Part shown: one piece after another, positions 51,091 through 59,097 of the stretch
Numbering within the stretch: the stretch's first letter is position 1
How the letters are laid out: each line of letters opens with the position of its first letter
NCBI RefSeq assembly: GCF_000377985.1
Contig: NZ_KB899046.1
Location: 124,001-188,000, forward strand
DNA: 64,000 nucleotides
Reading direction: 5' to 3'
DNA from: Sporolactobacillus vineae DSM 21990 = SL153
GTDB taxonomy: Bacteria > Bacillota > Bacilli > Bacillales > Sporolactobacillaceae
Notes under the pieces: generated by a model
What the model saw: only the letters and a program-made list of their open reading frames with translations
The model's database searches: none
Told to the model about the DNA's origin: nothing
Translations under genes and position numbers: made by a program

Positions 51091-53424
51091 TTAATCTTCA
51101 TCCCACGCTGCACGCACATATTTATCGTCGGGCACATTTTTCAAAAACCGTGTCGGTTCGCCTGTGTACAGCAGGATAAGTTCATGCATTGCCCGCGTGC
51201 AGGCAGTATAAAAAATGGTTTGTTCATGCTCGCGGTGAAAATTCGCCGCTGAGGCATCATTAATGATCGCTGCATCAAATTCAATGCCCTTCGCCAGATA
51301 TGAGGGAATGATGAAAAAACCCTTGCCAAACTGACTGGTCGCCTGAGTGATCAGCTTCACATCGTGCCGCTGATTCAGAAGATTATAGGCTTTCCGGCAC
51401 TCTTTCATCGTTTTGCAGATCAGGGCGAGCGTGCCGAAACCTGCCTCTCTGAACGCTTTAATCGCTTTTGTGATCACTGCTGCCCTCTTCTCTTCCGGAA
51501 CATCAATCAGTTTCGGCAACCTGCCGCTCCGGTCGAAGGGCTCGATCTGTTCGCCGCCGGGGATCAAATGACGGGCAAATTCCATGATCTCGCGGGTCGA
51601 CCGGTAACTGCGTGTCAGCGTCAATTTGTGCACCTGATCGGGCGCATACAGGCGTTCGGAAAGCATTGTTTCTCCGATGAAGCTTTGCACATAAATAGTC
51701 TGATTCTGATCACCGAGAATCGTCATCCGGCAGCGCGGAAATGCGGTCTGCAGATAAGCCAGCTGAACCGGTGAGTAGTCCTGTGCTTCATCGATAATCA
51801 GATGGCGGATTTCCTGATTTCCTTTTCGTCCCTGAATTTTTTCCTTCATATACAGGTAGGGTACAGCGTCTTCCCAGGGGCAGTCGCCTTCTTCAAAACG
51901 TATCCGTGTGGCCCGGCAAATGGCATCCCAGTCATCCGGTACCGGAAGCGGACTGTGATTCCGGTAAAAAAGCTCACTGTAAATTTGCTGATGGTTGACG
52001 AACTCCAGCTGTTTGATATGACGGCGAAGCGGTTTAATCTCGCGGTTCATCACCATCTTCCGCAGCAACACTTCTTCGCGGCGGTAGTCGTCAAACGTAT
52101 TCTCCGTGAACTGCTTCTTCTGCTGGAGTTTCTGATAGATCGATGCATACTCGGACTCATCGAGAAGCTCCGCCTCCTCAAGCACCCAGTCCTTGCGCCG
52201 TTCTCTCTTCGCAAAGGCATAGATCCGCCGCAGCAGCCAGTCGCGCACGTTCTCAAGCCGTGCAGACAGAGGCAACTCATGCGATAAGGCATAAAAGTAT
52301 CTGCTGATTTCGTAACCGGGCACAATCATCCGGCCGCGGAACGGAATATCACGAAAGATCATGCCTCCTTCCGAAAGCTGCTCCAGCCAGTGATCCATGA
52401 TCCGCAGAAATGCCGGAGAAGCCTTGAAGCGGATGCTGTCCAGACGAACCCGGTAAGCTTCCCGGTCTTCCATGGTCAGGCAGTCCTCCGTCTGATCAAA
52501 TGGATTTTCCATCTGCAGATCATTGCCGATTCGTCCGGCGACGAAATCCTTGAATGTCATCTGAGTCACATTTTCCTCACCCAGTTCGGGCAGCACGGTC
52601 GAGATAAAACTGGAGAAAAGCGGGTTCGGTGAAAACAACAGCATATTATCCGACCGCAGCGTCTTCCGGTAACGGTACAGCAGGAAAGCAACGCGCTGGA
52701 GTGCAGCCGAAGTTTTCCCGCTCCCGGCCGCTCCCTGCACGATCAGATATCGATCGGCCTCATTCCGGATAATCTGGTTCTGCTCTTTCTGAATCGTTGC
52801 CACAATGCTCTTCATGTGCGAGGAAGCGCGGCCGCCCAATACAGCCTGGAGCATGGCGTCACCAATGGTCAGCCCGGTATCGAACATCCCCGTGATCTCC
52901 CCATTATGTATAATAAACTGCCGCTTTGCTTTCATGTCGCCCTTGATTTCACCATCAAGTGAATCATATTTTGCCGGTCCGGGTGCAAAGTCGTAGTACA
53001 TGCTGGCAATCGGTGCCCGCCAGTCGTAGATCAGAAAATCTTCATTATTTCGGTCCATCAGGGAACCGAGACCGATATATATCGGCTCCGCCTTTTCTTC
53101 GCCTACTTCATGAAAATCAATCCGTCCGAAATAAGGCGCATCCAGAAGCCGGTACAACGTCTTCAGCTGGTGCGTCATCTGCCCGTGACGGCGTTCACGC
53201 TCCGAGAGAAGTTCAGCCTGCTGCTTGATACTTGCCTGCGTTTCATAGACGTCGTCGGATTCGTCCATATTGACCGTCACGTCATCCCAGAAATTCTTTC
53301 GCAAGTCGACGATACCCCTGGTTACATCTTCTTTATTGCCGGTCAGACGGCCGATCTTTCCGCTGATGATCTCCCGGACACCATTGACACGGGCCTGCTC
53401 CTGACCACGTTCTTCATTTATCAT
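51091..53424 (-). CDS. helD: RNA polymerase recycling helicase-like ATPase HelD
   Basis: This 777-residue UvrD/Rep-like ATPase binds RNA polymerase and frees stalled complexes. It has a long N-terminal coiled coil (about 1-90) for the polymerase secondary channel, Walker A VQGAAGSGKTSAALQR (about residue 225), a helicase domain interrupted by the HelD-specific insert, DEAQDYSPVQ (Walker B), LTLTRSYRST, and a C-terminal domain ending FYTACTRAMHELILLYTG. Length matches B. subtilis HelD. The ATG at 53424 follows GGAGGTGGG; an open frame continues 25 codons upstream. It has its own promoter and terminator. Confidence 0.94.
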   Translation of the reverse strand: MINEERGQEQARVNGVREIISGKIGRLTGNKEDVTRGIVDLRKNFWDDVTVNMDESDDVYETQASIKQQAELLSERERRHGQMTHQLKTLYRLLDAPYFGRIDFHEVGEEKAEPIYIGLGSLMDRNNEDFLIYDWRAPIASMYYDFAPGPAKYDSLDGEIKGDMKAKRQFIIHNGEITGMFDTGLTIGDAMLQAVLGGRASSHMKSIVATIQKEQNQIIRNEADRYLIVQGAAGSGKTSAALQRVAFLLYRYRKTLRSDNMLLFSPNPLFSSFISTVLPELGEENVTQMTFKDFVAGRIGNDLQMENPFDQTEDCLTMEDREAYRVRLDSIRFKASPAFLRIMDHWLEQLSEGGMIFRDIPFRGRMIVPGYEISRYFYALSHELPLSARLENVRDWLLRRIYAFAKRERRKDWVLEEAELLDESEYASIYQKLQQKKQFTENTFDDYRREEVLLRKMVMNREIKPLRRHIKQLEFVNHQQIYSELFYRNHSPLPVPDDWDAICRATRIRFEEGDCPWEDAVPYLYMKEKIQGRKGNQEIRHLIIDEAQDYSPVQLAYLQTAFPRCRMTILGDQNQTIYVQSFIGETMLSERLYAPDQVHKLTLTRSYRSTREIMEFARHLIPGGEQIEPFDRSGRLPKLIDVPEEKRAAVITKAIKAFREAGFGTLALICKTMKECRKAYNLLNQRHDVKLITQATSQFGKGFFIIPSYLAKGIEFDAAIINDASAANFHREHEQTIFYTACTRAMHELILLYTGEPTRFLKNVPDDKYVRAAWDED

Positions 53425-53547
53425 CGATTGCCCACCTCCGATCTTCTTGAATTCTTTCGCTGATTCCATCATATGTCTGTCGGCAAATGCCTGTTTCATT
53501 TTTCAATAAATTTTTCAGACAGCTCCATCGGGTTCTATTGAGTTTTA

Positions 53548-53576
53548 ACAATAGCACGATTAACTGTAAACTTCAA
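53548..53576 (-). promoter_or_regulatory. Promoter of helD
   Basis: The minus strand has TTGAAG (53571-53576), a 17-base spacer and TATTGT (53548-53553). The -10 overlaps a short inverted repeat CTATTG...CAATAG (53535-53554). Confidence 0.55.
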
Positions 53577-53670
53577 TATTCACCGGCCTTTGTGCCGCCC
53601 GGAAGTGCCGCAGCATTGCTTTTGTTTGCCATTGCTTCTAGTTTGCCCCTCTCATGCGGTATTATATTTC

Positions 53671-53688
53671 TGAAATCAGTTGATTTCA
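53671..53688. promoter_or_regulatory. Palindrome TGAAATCA-GT-TGATTTCA
   Basis: A perfect 8-bp palindrome with two central bases lies in the region between divergent helD and the 129-residue orphan gene, about 90 bases before the orphan's -10 box. It looks like a regulator binding site; the regulator is unknown. Confidence 0.45.
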
Positions 53689-53775
53689 AACATAGCCGTT
53701 GCGGCCTCCGATGATTTTTTTCTGCAATTTATGTAAAAAAGAGGCCACATTAATGCGTTCACCACAATTTCCGGA

Positions 53776-53781
53776 TATAAT
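53776..53781 (+). promoter_or_regulatory. -10 box of the orphan gene at 53836
   Basis: A perfect TATAAT lies 55 bases before the start codon. The -35 region is poor. Confidence 0.45.
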
Positions 53782-53835
53782 AGAATTAATAAGACGCTTA
53801 TTGAAGATGTCCGATCTAAGGAAGAGGCGTGCCCA

Positions 53836-54225
53836 TTGAAAACGATCAGCAGTATTCAGGATTTGCGAAAAGCTCAGGCGGGCGTGGAAAAATTTAAGAC
53901 CAGTTATCCCAATACCTATTACCGACTGTTGCATCTCGTCAACTTTACCCGTCAGCTGCAGTTTAAATATGAATATTTGTGTGGTCTGATGCTGGATAAT
54001 GACGCTTATGCCAATCGGTTCGCCCCTCATTTTGTCCAGCGGTCGATCATTGATCTCTATAAAGACGAAATCGAGAAGATCCACAAACATCCGGAGGGAC
54101 TTGCAGCATTGAAAAAGCTGATGGCTGCCAACAGGGAAATCGGTTATGAGAATTTCTGTCTGCTCGTCCGCGGCAAAACGCCTGAAGAAATAAAAGGTGT
54201 TTTCAGAATGGATAAGTTCGGTTAA
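53836..54225 (+). CDS. Hypothetical protein, 129 residues
   Basis: I do not recognise this gene. The predicted protein is cytoplasmic, mostly helical and rich in charged and aromatic residues (RKAQAGVEKFKTSYPNTYYR, then FTRQLQFKYEYLCGLMLDND). It has no signal peptide or membrane helix. The start is TTG with GAAGAGGCG ten bases upstream; a later start is possible, but no ATG lies nearby in frame. A TATAAT box and a palindrome upstream support expression. Neighbours (helD, cstA) do not suggest a function. Confidence 0.65.
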   Translation: MKTISSIQDLRKAQAGVEKFKTSYPNTYYRLLHLVNFTRQLQFKYEYLCGLMLDNDAYANRFAPHFVQRSIIDLYKDEIEKIHKHPEGLAALKKLMAANREIGYENFCLLVRGKTPEEIKGVFRMDKFG

Positions 54226-54305
54226 TTAAAAGAGCGGTTACCTGATCCATTTTATCTTCAGGCGAACCGTTCCGGAGCGGGACTTTTATGTCTGCCGTCC
54301 TGCTC

Positions 54306-54350
54306 AAAAGGCTGCTTCCGGAACCCGGTGATGGGTTCCGAAGCAGCCTT
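54306..54350 (-). terminator. Terminator of cstA
   Basis: The arms at 54308-54326 and 54333-54350 pair AAGGCTGCTTC and GGAACCC with GGGTTCC and GAAGCAGCCTT around a 6-base loop, with one bulged base. TTTTG follows on the minus strand. Confidence 0.85.
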
Positions 54351-54380
54351 GTTTACTACGCATGATCCTTGTACGACTTC

Positions 54381-56177
54381 TTATCCGGCTGCCGGTTCAT
54401 CAAGACCCGTTGCCGGGCTCCTCAGCATCTCCACCCATTTTTTCACGGCAGTGATCATGATCACGAGACCGAGTGCCAGCATGATCAGCGACAGTACGGC
54501 ATTCAATATATTGAATCCCGGTGCGGCCGGATTGAGATAGACATTTTTAATCATCCAGTATCCGGCGACATTAACGGTGACATAAAGATAAGCAAGCGGA
54601 ATCAGGCAGGTCAGCATGTAGCGTTTCTTTGTCGCGATCTTCAGGACAAAGGTGGCGCCGACGATCAGACCAATGGCCGCCATCAGCTGATTGGATACAC
54701 CGAACAGTACCCAGATGGAGCTGATATCCCCGGAATAGAGCAGATAACCCCAGAAGAAGCAGGCCAGCGCACTGGCAAAGATCGAACCCGGCAGCCAATT
54801 CTGGCGTTTAAGCGGTGCATAGAAGTCGCCGAAGAAGTCCTGAATCAGATAACGTGCGACCCGTGTTCCGGCATCAACTGCCGTCAGGATGAACACCGCT
54901 TCGAACAGGATGACGAACTGAAAGAAATAAGGCGCCAGACCGGCAAACCATTTGATGCTGGTGAAAATAAACGTCATGCCGACAGCCAGCGTCACTGCGC
55001 CTCCGGGACGGCCCTGAAGTGCCAGCCCGATCTCATTATTCAAATGCGGCAGATCAACGACGTTCATGCCCAGTGTCTGAAAAACGGCGGGCAATGAATT
55101 GATTGCGAAGTAGTCTGCAGGATGCAGCGCCGTGGCCGCGATCAGCGCCATGATCCCGACCAGACATTCCACCAGCATGGCTCCGAACCCGACCATTTTA
55201 ATATCTTTCCAGCGGTCGAGCATTTTCGGTGTCGTTCCGGAACTGATGAAGGCATGGAATCCGGATATGGCCCCGCAGGCAATCGTGATCGAGATGAACG
55301 GCCAGACCGGGCCGCCGATCACCGGACCGCCGCCCGCTGTAAATTGCGTCAGTGCCGGCATCCGGACGATCGGATTAATCATGAAGACACCGATGATCAG
55401 TGCGGCGAACACGCCGATTTTCATAAATGAACTGAGATAGTCCCGCGGCGTGAGCAGCAGCCAGACCGGCAATGCCGCAGCGAAAAACGCATAAACGGGC
55501 AGCAGAATCGCCAGTGTTTTCGTGTCCAGTGTCAGGAAATGTCCTAATGCCGTATTCTGGATATAGGGACCGGCGAATACGGCCAGCATAATCAGAAGAA
55601 AACCAACAACAGTAGCAACCTTCAACTGTCCGGTTTTCCGATAGTACAGGCCGACTGCCATAGCGATCGGAATGGTCATCAGAACGGTAAAAGTACCCCA
55701 CGGATTATTGGTCAGCGCATTGAGCACGACCATCGACAGACCGGCCATGGTGATGGTGATAATAAACAGCATCGCCAGTCCGGTACAGAATCCGGCGACC
55801 GGACCCAGTTCTTTTTTGGCTACTTCGGACAGCGACTTGCCCTGATGGCGCATGGAAGCATACAAAACGACCATATCGTGCACGGCGCCGCCGACCACAG
55901 CCCCGATTAGGAGCCAGAGCAGCCCCGGCAGATAGCCGAACTGAGCTGCGAGCACCGGACCGACCAACGGGCCCGCCGCTGCAATGGCCGCAAAATGATG
56001 TCCGAAAACCACCCAGCGATTGGTCGGCACATAGTTCTTTCCATCAGCAAGTACATGTGCCGGTGTCGGGCTTGAGTCGTTCAGGCGAAGTACTTTATTA
56101 GCCATAAAGATACCGTAAAACCGATACGTCAGTGCCAGAATACAGATTGATCCGATCACAATGGTTATGGCGTTCAT
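54381..56177 (-). CDS. cstA: Carbon starvation protein A, pyruvate transporter family
   Basis: This 598-residue membrane protein has about 16 to 18 helices. CstA-family proteins import pyruvate (and perhaps peptides) when preferred carbon is short. The N-terminal GKNYVPTNRWVVFGHHFAAIAAAGPLVGPVLAAQFGYLPGLLWLLIGAVVGGAVHD is the family signature, and SGTTPKMLDRWKD is conserved. The ATG follows AAGGAAGTG. It is a single-gene unit with a strong terminator. A palindrome (56254-56278) overlaps its probable promoter, so a dedicated regulator is likely, although no LytS/LytT-type pyruvate sensor is next to it. Confidence 0.94.
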   Translation of the reverse strand: MNAITIVIGSICILALTYRFYGIFMANKVLRLNDSSPTPAHVLADGKNYVPTNRWVVFGHHFAAIAAAGPLVGPVLAAQFGYLPGLLWLLIGAVVGGAVHDMVVLYASMRHQGKSLSEVAKKELGPVAGFCTGLAMLFIITITMAGLSMVVLNALTNNPWGTFTVLMTIPIAMAVGLYYRKTGQLKVATVVGFLLIMLAVFAGPYIQNTALGHFLTLDTKTLAILLPVYAFFAAALPVWLLLTPRDYLSSFMKIGVFAALIIGVFMINPIVRMPALTQFTAGGGPVIGGPVWPFISITIACGAISGFHAFISSGTTPKMLDRWKDIKMVGFGAMLVECLVGIMALIAATALHPADYFAINSLPAVFQTLGMNVVDLPHLNNEIGLALQGRPGGAVTLAVGMTFIFTSIKWFAGLAPYFFQFVILFEAVFILTAVDAGTRVARYLIQDFFGDFYAPLKRQNWLPGSIFASALACFFWGYLLYSGDISSIWVLFGVSNQLMAAIGLIVGATFVLKIATKKRYMLTCLIPLAYLYVTVNVAGYWMIKNVYLNPAAPGFNILNAVLSLIMLALGLVIMITAVKKWVEMLRSPATGLDEPAAG

Positions 56178-56253
56178 GGATTCACTTCCTTCATTTTTTT
56201 ACACCGAAGCTTACCGGCAGCTTCATGTGCCATAAATCTGCAGGAGCCAATGA

Positions 56254-56278
56254 ATATAACAGTTATATTCTGTTATAT
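56254..56278. promoter_or_regulatory. Palindromic operator candidate upstream of cstA
   Basis: ATATAACAG (56254-56262) and CTGTTATAT (56270-56278) form perfect 9-bp arms around TTATATT. On the minus strand the same stretch offers TTGTTA and TATATT boxes about 18-19 bases apart, so a bound protein would cover the cstA promoter. Confidence 0.5.
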
Positions 56279-56499
56279 AACAATATGAGATAAAAAAAAG
56301 GACGTTTTCTTACTGGAGACGCCGATCTCCCCCCTTTCCAACCGTCATCTTGTTTCTTTTTGCGTTAGCTGAGGTGATGTATGTCACACTTCCATTATAA
56401 ATAATTCACGAGCAGATGTCTGCTGAAATGAATGAAAAATGTTAAGATGAATTAGATTCCGGTTGTCACCAATGCATACGAGAAAGGAGCAGGATCACT

Positions 56500-56985
56500 A
56501 TGTTTCCGTTTTCCAGTTTCATCCTGGCCGATATTATCTTTCCGATCTTTATGCTCTATTTCTACCCGCCGCTGCTCGGCCTGGCGGCGTCAGCAAACCT
56601 GATTATCGACGCTGTTGTTTTCTTTGCCACACTGCGCTTTTTTCATATCACGATGAAAAACCGGCTGGGTACGCTGATCGCCCTCTGGCTGCTCGGCCTG
56701 GCAGCAGACGTTGCCGGCTCGCTGTTTCTGAGCCTGACATTGTTCGTTAACAATTATATTCCTCAGGTTTCGATTAATTACTACACTATTTATTCCTCAC
56801 CGGCAGCTGTGGTACTGATCGTGTCGGCCATTATCCTCGCCGGACTGATCATTTATTTGCTTGACCGGATCTATCTGCGACGCAGGCTGCCCGCCGTCCA
56901 GGCAAAACGAATGGCACTGGTGTTTGCGATTGCCACTGCGCCATATACTTTTCTGATCTCTGCAAACTGGTTTATCGGAGCCTGA
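56500..56985 (+). CDS. Hypothetical small integral membrane protein
   Basis: This 161-residue protein has four hydrophobic helices (about 6-28, 32-50, 58-84 and 102-122) and a fifth near the end (about 140-158), with a basic loop (DRIYLRRRLPAVQAKR) that should face the cytoplasm. I do not recognise a family. AAAGGAGC lies ten bases before the ATG. It is divergent from cstA and convergent with ybaK. An envelope role is all that can be inferred. Confidence 0.75.
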   Translation: MFPFSSFILADIIFPIFMLYFYPPLLGLAASANLIIDAVVFFATLRFFHITMKNRLGTLIALWLLGLAADVAGSLFLSLTLFVNNYIPQVSINYYTIYSSPAAVVLIVSAIILAGLIIYLLDRIYLRRRLPAVQAKRMALVFAIATAPYTFLISANWFIGA

Positions 56986-56994
56986 TCCCTCCGG

Positions 56995-57477
56995 TCACTT
57001 TACGATCGCATGTAATTGGGCATGTGCGGCTTTCACCAGATCGTCAGGCGCAAGAATGACCTGCATCCCCTTCTTGCCGCCGCTGACAGCAATGTGATCC
57101 AGCTCTTCAGCACTGGCATCAATAACCGTCGTGTACATCTTCTTCATGCCGATCGGAGAGCAGCCGCCGCGGACATAACCGGTATGCTTCTGAATATCCT
57201 TGACGTGAATCATTTCCACTCTTTTTTCGCCGACACAGGCTGCGGCCTTTTTCAAATCAAGTTCCGATGCAACGGGCAGCACGAAAACGTAGAATTCCCC
57301 GCTATGCCCCTGAGTGACCAGTGTTTTATAAACATTTTTCGGATCCTCACCGCACTTTTCAGCGACTGAAATGCCGTCGATCAGCCCGTCGCTGATCTCA
57401 TAAGTCTTGACCTCGTAGTGGATATGCTCCGTATCAAGAATGCGCATGGCATTCGTTTTCGCCTTTGTTTTTGCCAT
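56995..57477 (-). CDS. ybaK: Cys-tRNA(Pro) deacylase, YbaK/EbsC family
   Basis: This 160-residue editing protein hydrolyses Cys-tRNA(Pro) mischarged by prolyl-tRNA synthetase. Conserved features are VYKTLVTQGHSGEFYVFVLPVASELDLKKAA and the C-terminal GGCSPIGMKK with YTTVIDASAEELDHIAVSGGKKGMQVILAP. The AKTKAKTNAMRILD start and IHYEVKTYE are typical. AAGGAGAG lies about nine bases before the ATG. The gene stands alone, convergent with the membrane protein gene ten bases away. Confidence 0.95.
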   Translation of the reverse strand: MAKTKAKTNAMRILDTEHIHYEVKTYEISDGLIDGISVAEKCGEDPKNVYKTLVTQGHSGEFYVFVLPVASELDLKKAAACVGEKRVEMIHVKDIQKHTGYVRGGCSPIGMKKMYTTVIDASAEELDHIAVSGGKKGMQVILAPDDLVKAAHAQLHAIVK

Positions 57478-57587
57478 GATTCAAGCCTCTCCTTCTTTCA
57501 AATCTGAGAAAGTAATCCGTTCCGTTTACCTAATAAGTATTATCATAACACAGATGGCGAATCCCCCACAGATCTTGTGAGAATGCC

Positions 57588-57621
57588 AAAAAGGATGCCC
57601 GCCGGCCGGCGAACATCCTTT
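57588..57621 (-). terminator. Terminator of the epimerase-permease unit
   Basis: AAAGGATG pairs with CATCCTTT (57590-57597 and 57614-57621), with an inner GCCGGCCGGC, followed on the minus strand by TTTTTGG. Confidence 0.82.
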
Positions 57622-57713
57622 AAACCCCCATTTTATTCTCTATGTTTTTTATTCTATATCTTTTTCTCTTAAAGATTAATCAGTCATAGGCTTTACTAAA
57701 TTTACCTGCCTTT

Positions 57714-59078
57714 TTACCAGCCAATTTTCCCTGTACCTGACGGCATCGCTACAGTATCGTTCTCCACGGCAGTGAATGCGTCGTCCAGCACCTGAAGGGC
57801 TTGATCCAACTGCTCCCTGCTGATGACCAGGGGCGGCTGGAATCTCAAAATATTTCCGGCAAGTGTGATGATGACAACACCATGATCAAAAGCATAATAG
57901 ATGACCTTCGTCGCACCATCATTGTCCGGCTCCCTGGTCTCCGGGTCCTTAACCAGCTCGATGCCGCCATTCAATCCCCACATGCGAATATCGCCGATCA
58001 TCGGGTGCCGCGTTTGCATTTCCTCAAATCTCTGTTTAACGTACTCCCCGTCTTCAGCGGATTTCTCAACCAGATGTTCGTCCTTAAGAACATCCAGTGT
58101 GGCCAATGCAGCTGCCGAGCAAACCGGATTGCCTGAAGTGGTAAACAGATGCGCTGGTGCATCCAGGCTCTCCATGACCTCCTTTTTGCCAATCACAGCG
58201 CTGAGCGGCAACCCGGAAGCAAGTGATTTGCCAACTGAAATCAAGTCGGGTTCAATGTCCTTGTACTGCTGAATCCCCCACATTTTCCCTGTTCTTCCAA
58301 ACCCTTGATTGACCTCATCAACCGCAAACAGGATTCCATTATCGCGACAGAATTGATAAACGAGCTGCATATATTCTTCAGGCGCTTTAACGATTCCGCC
58401 ATCTCCCTGGATGGACTCGATCAGGACGCATGCTGTCTCATCAGCAGGAAGAAAGGACTCAAATGGTCGTTTAAAGGCGTCAAAGTAACGCATTGACACA
58501 TCATGTTCACTTTCGCCGGGATAACGGCGATAAAGATCAGGATAGGGGACATGTACGACACATGGCAACATCGGCCCCATTTTTCTGGTCATATTCAGAC
58601 TGGTGCCCGATAAGGTCTGCGAACCATAGGTTGAGCCGTGATACGAACCCATGTAGGACACTATGTATTGACGCCCCGTGTATGCACGAGCAAATTTAAC
58701 GATGGCATCATTCGCATCGGAACCTGAATTACCGAAACTAACCATTTTCGGCGAATTGCCGGGTGCGATCTCCGCTAATCTCTTCGATAATTTCATTTCC
58801 GGAACATGATGAAAATATGCCGGTGTATAGTGGATCAACTTCTGTGCCTGATCAATAATGGCTTTGACGACCCGTTCATGAGTGTGGCCCACGTTAACAG
58901 CCGACGCACTTGCCAGGAGATCAATATACCTATTGCCATTGACATCCACTAATGTTGCGCCATGAGCATGATCAATGACTAAATTATAGTAATTGATCCG
59001 TGCGGAACGTGCATAGTATTTGTTTTCCTCTTTAATTAATTTAGATGATTTCTCCAGATTATTGCTTATCAAACTCAT
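57714..59078 (-). CDS. Class III PLP aminotransferase fold, isoleucine 2-epimerase-like
   Basis: This 454-residue PLP enzyme has the class III signatures GNSGSDANDAIVKFARAYTGR, DEVNQGFGRTGKMW and SVGKSLASGLPLSAV, where Lys binds PLP. The sequence (ENKYYARSARINYYNLVIDHAHGA, LLASASAVNVGHTHE, SYMGSYHGSTYGSQTLSG) strongly resembles the Lactobacillus isoleucine 2-epimerase, which racemises branched-chain amino acids at the alpha carbon and makes D-allo-isoleucine. 4-aminobutyrate aminotransferase is the usual automatic label and the main alternative. It lies 19 bases after an amino-acid permease gene. The ATG at 59078 follows GGTGAT; a GTG precedes it by one codon. Confidence 0.85.
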   Translation of the reverse strand: MSLISNNLEKSSKLIKEENKYYARSARINYYNLVIDHAHGATLVDVNGNRYIDLLASASAVNVGHTHERVVKAIIDQAQKLIHYTPAYFHHVPEMKLSKRLAEIAPGNSPKMVSFGNSGSDANDAIVKFARAYTGRQYIVSYMGSYHGSTYGSQTLSGTSLNMTRKMGPMLPCVVHVPYPDLYRRYPGESEHDVSMRYFDAFKRPFESFLPADETACVLIESIQGDGGIVKAPEEYMQLVYQFCRDNGILFAVDEVNQGFGRTGKMWGIQQYKDIEPDLISVGKSLASGLPLSAVIGKKEVMESLDAPAHLFTTSGNPVCSAAALATLDVLKDEHLVEKSAEDGEYVKQRFEEMQTRHPMIGDIRMWGLNGGIELVKDPETREPDNDGATKVIYYAFDHGVVIITLAGNILRFQPPLVISREQLDQALQVLDDAFTAVENDTVAMPSGTGKIGW

Positions 59079-59097
59079 CACATCAAATCACCGATTC

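Noticed and set aside
53686-54090. 134-codon minus-strand frame over the orphan gene at 53836
   Set aside because: The plus-strand frame has a -10 box and ribosome site; the minus-strand frame has neither.
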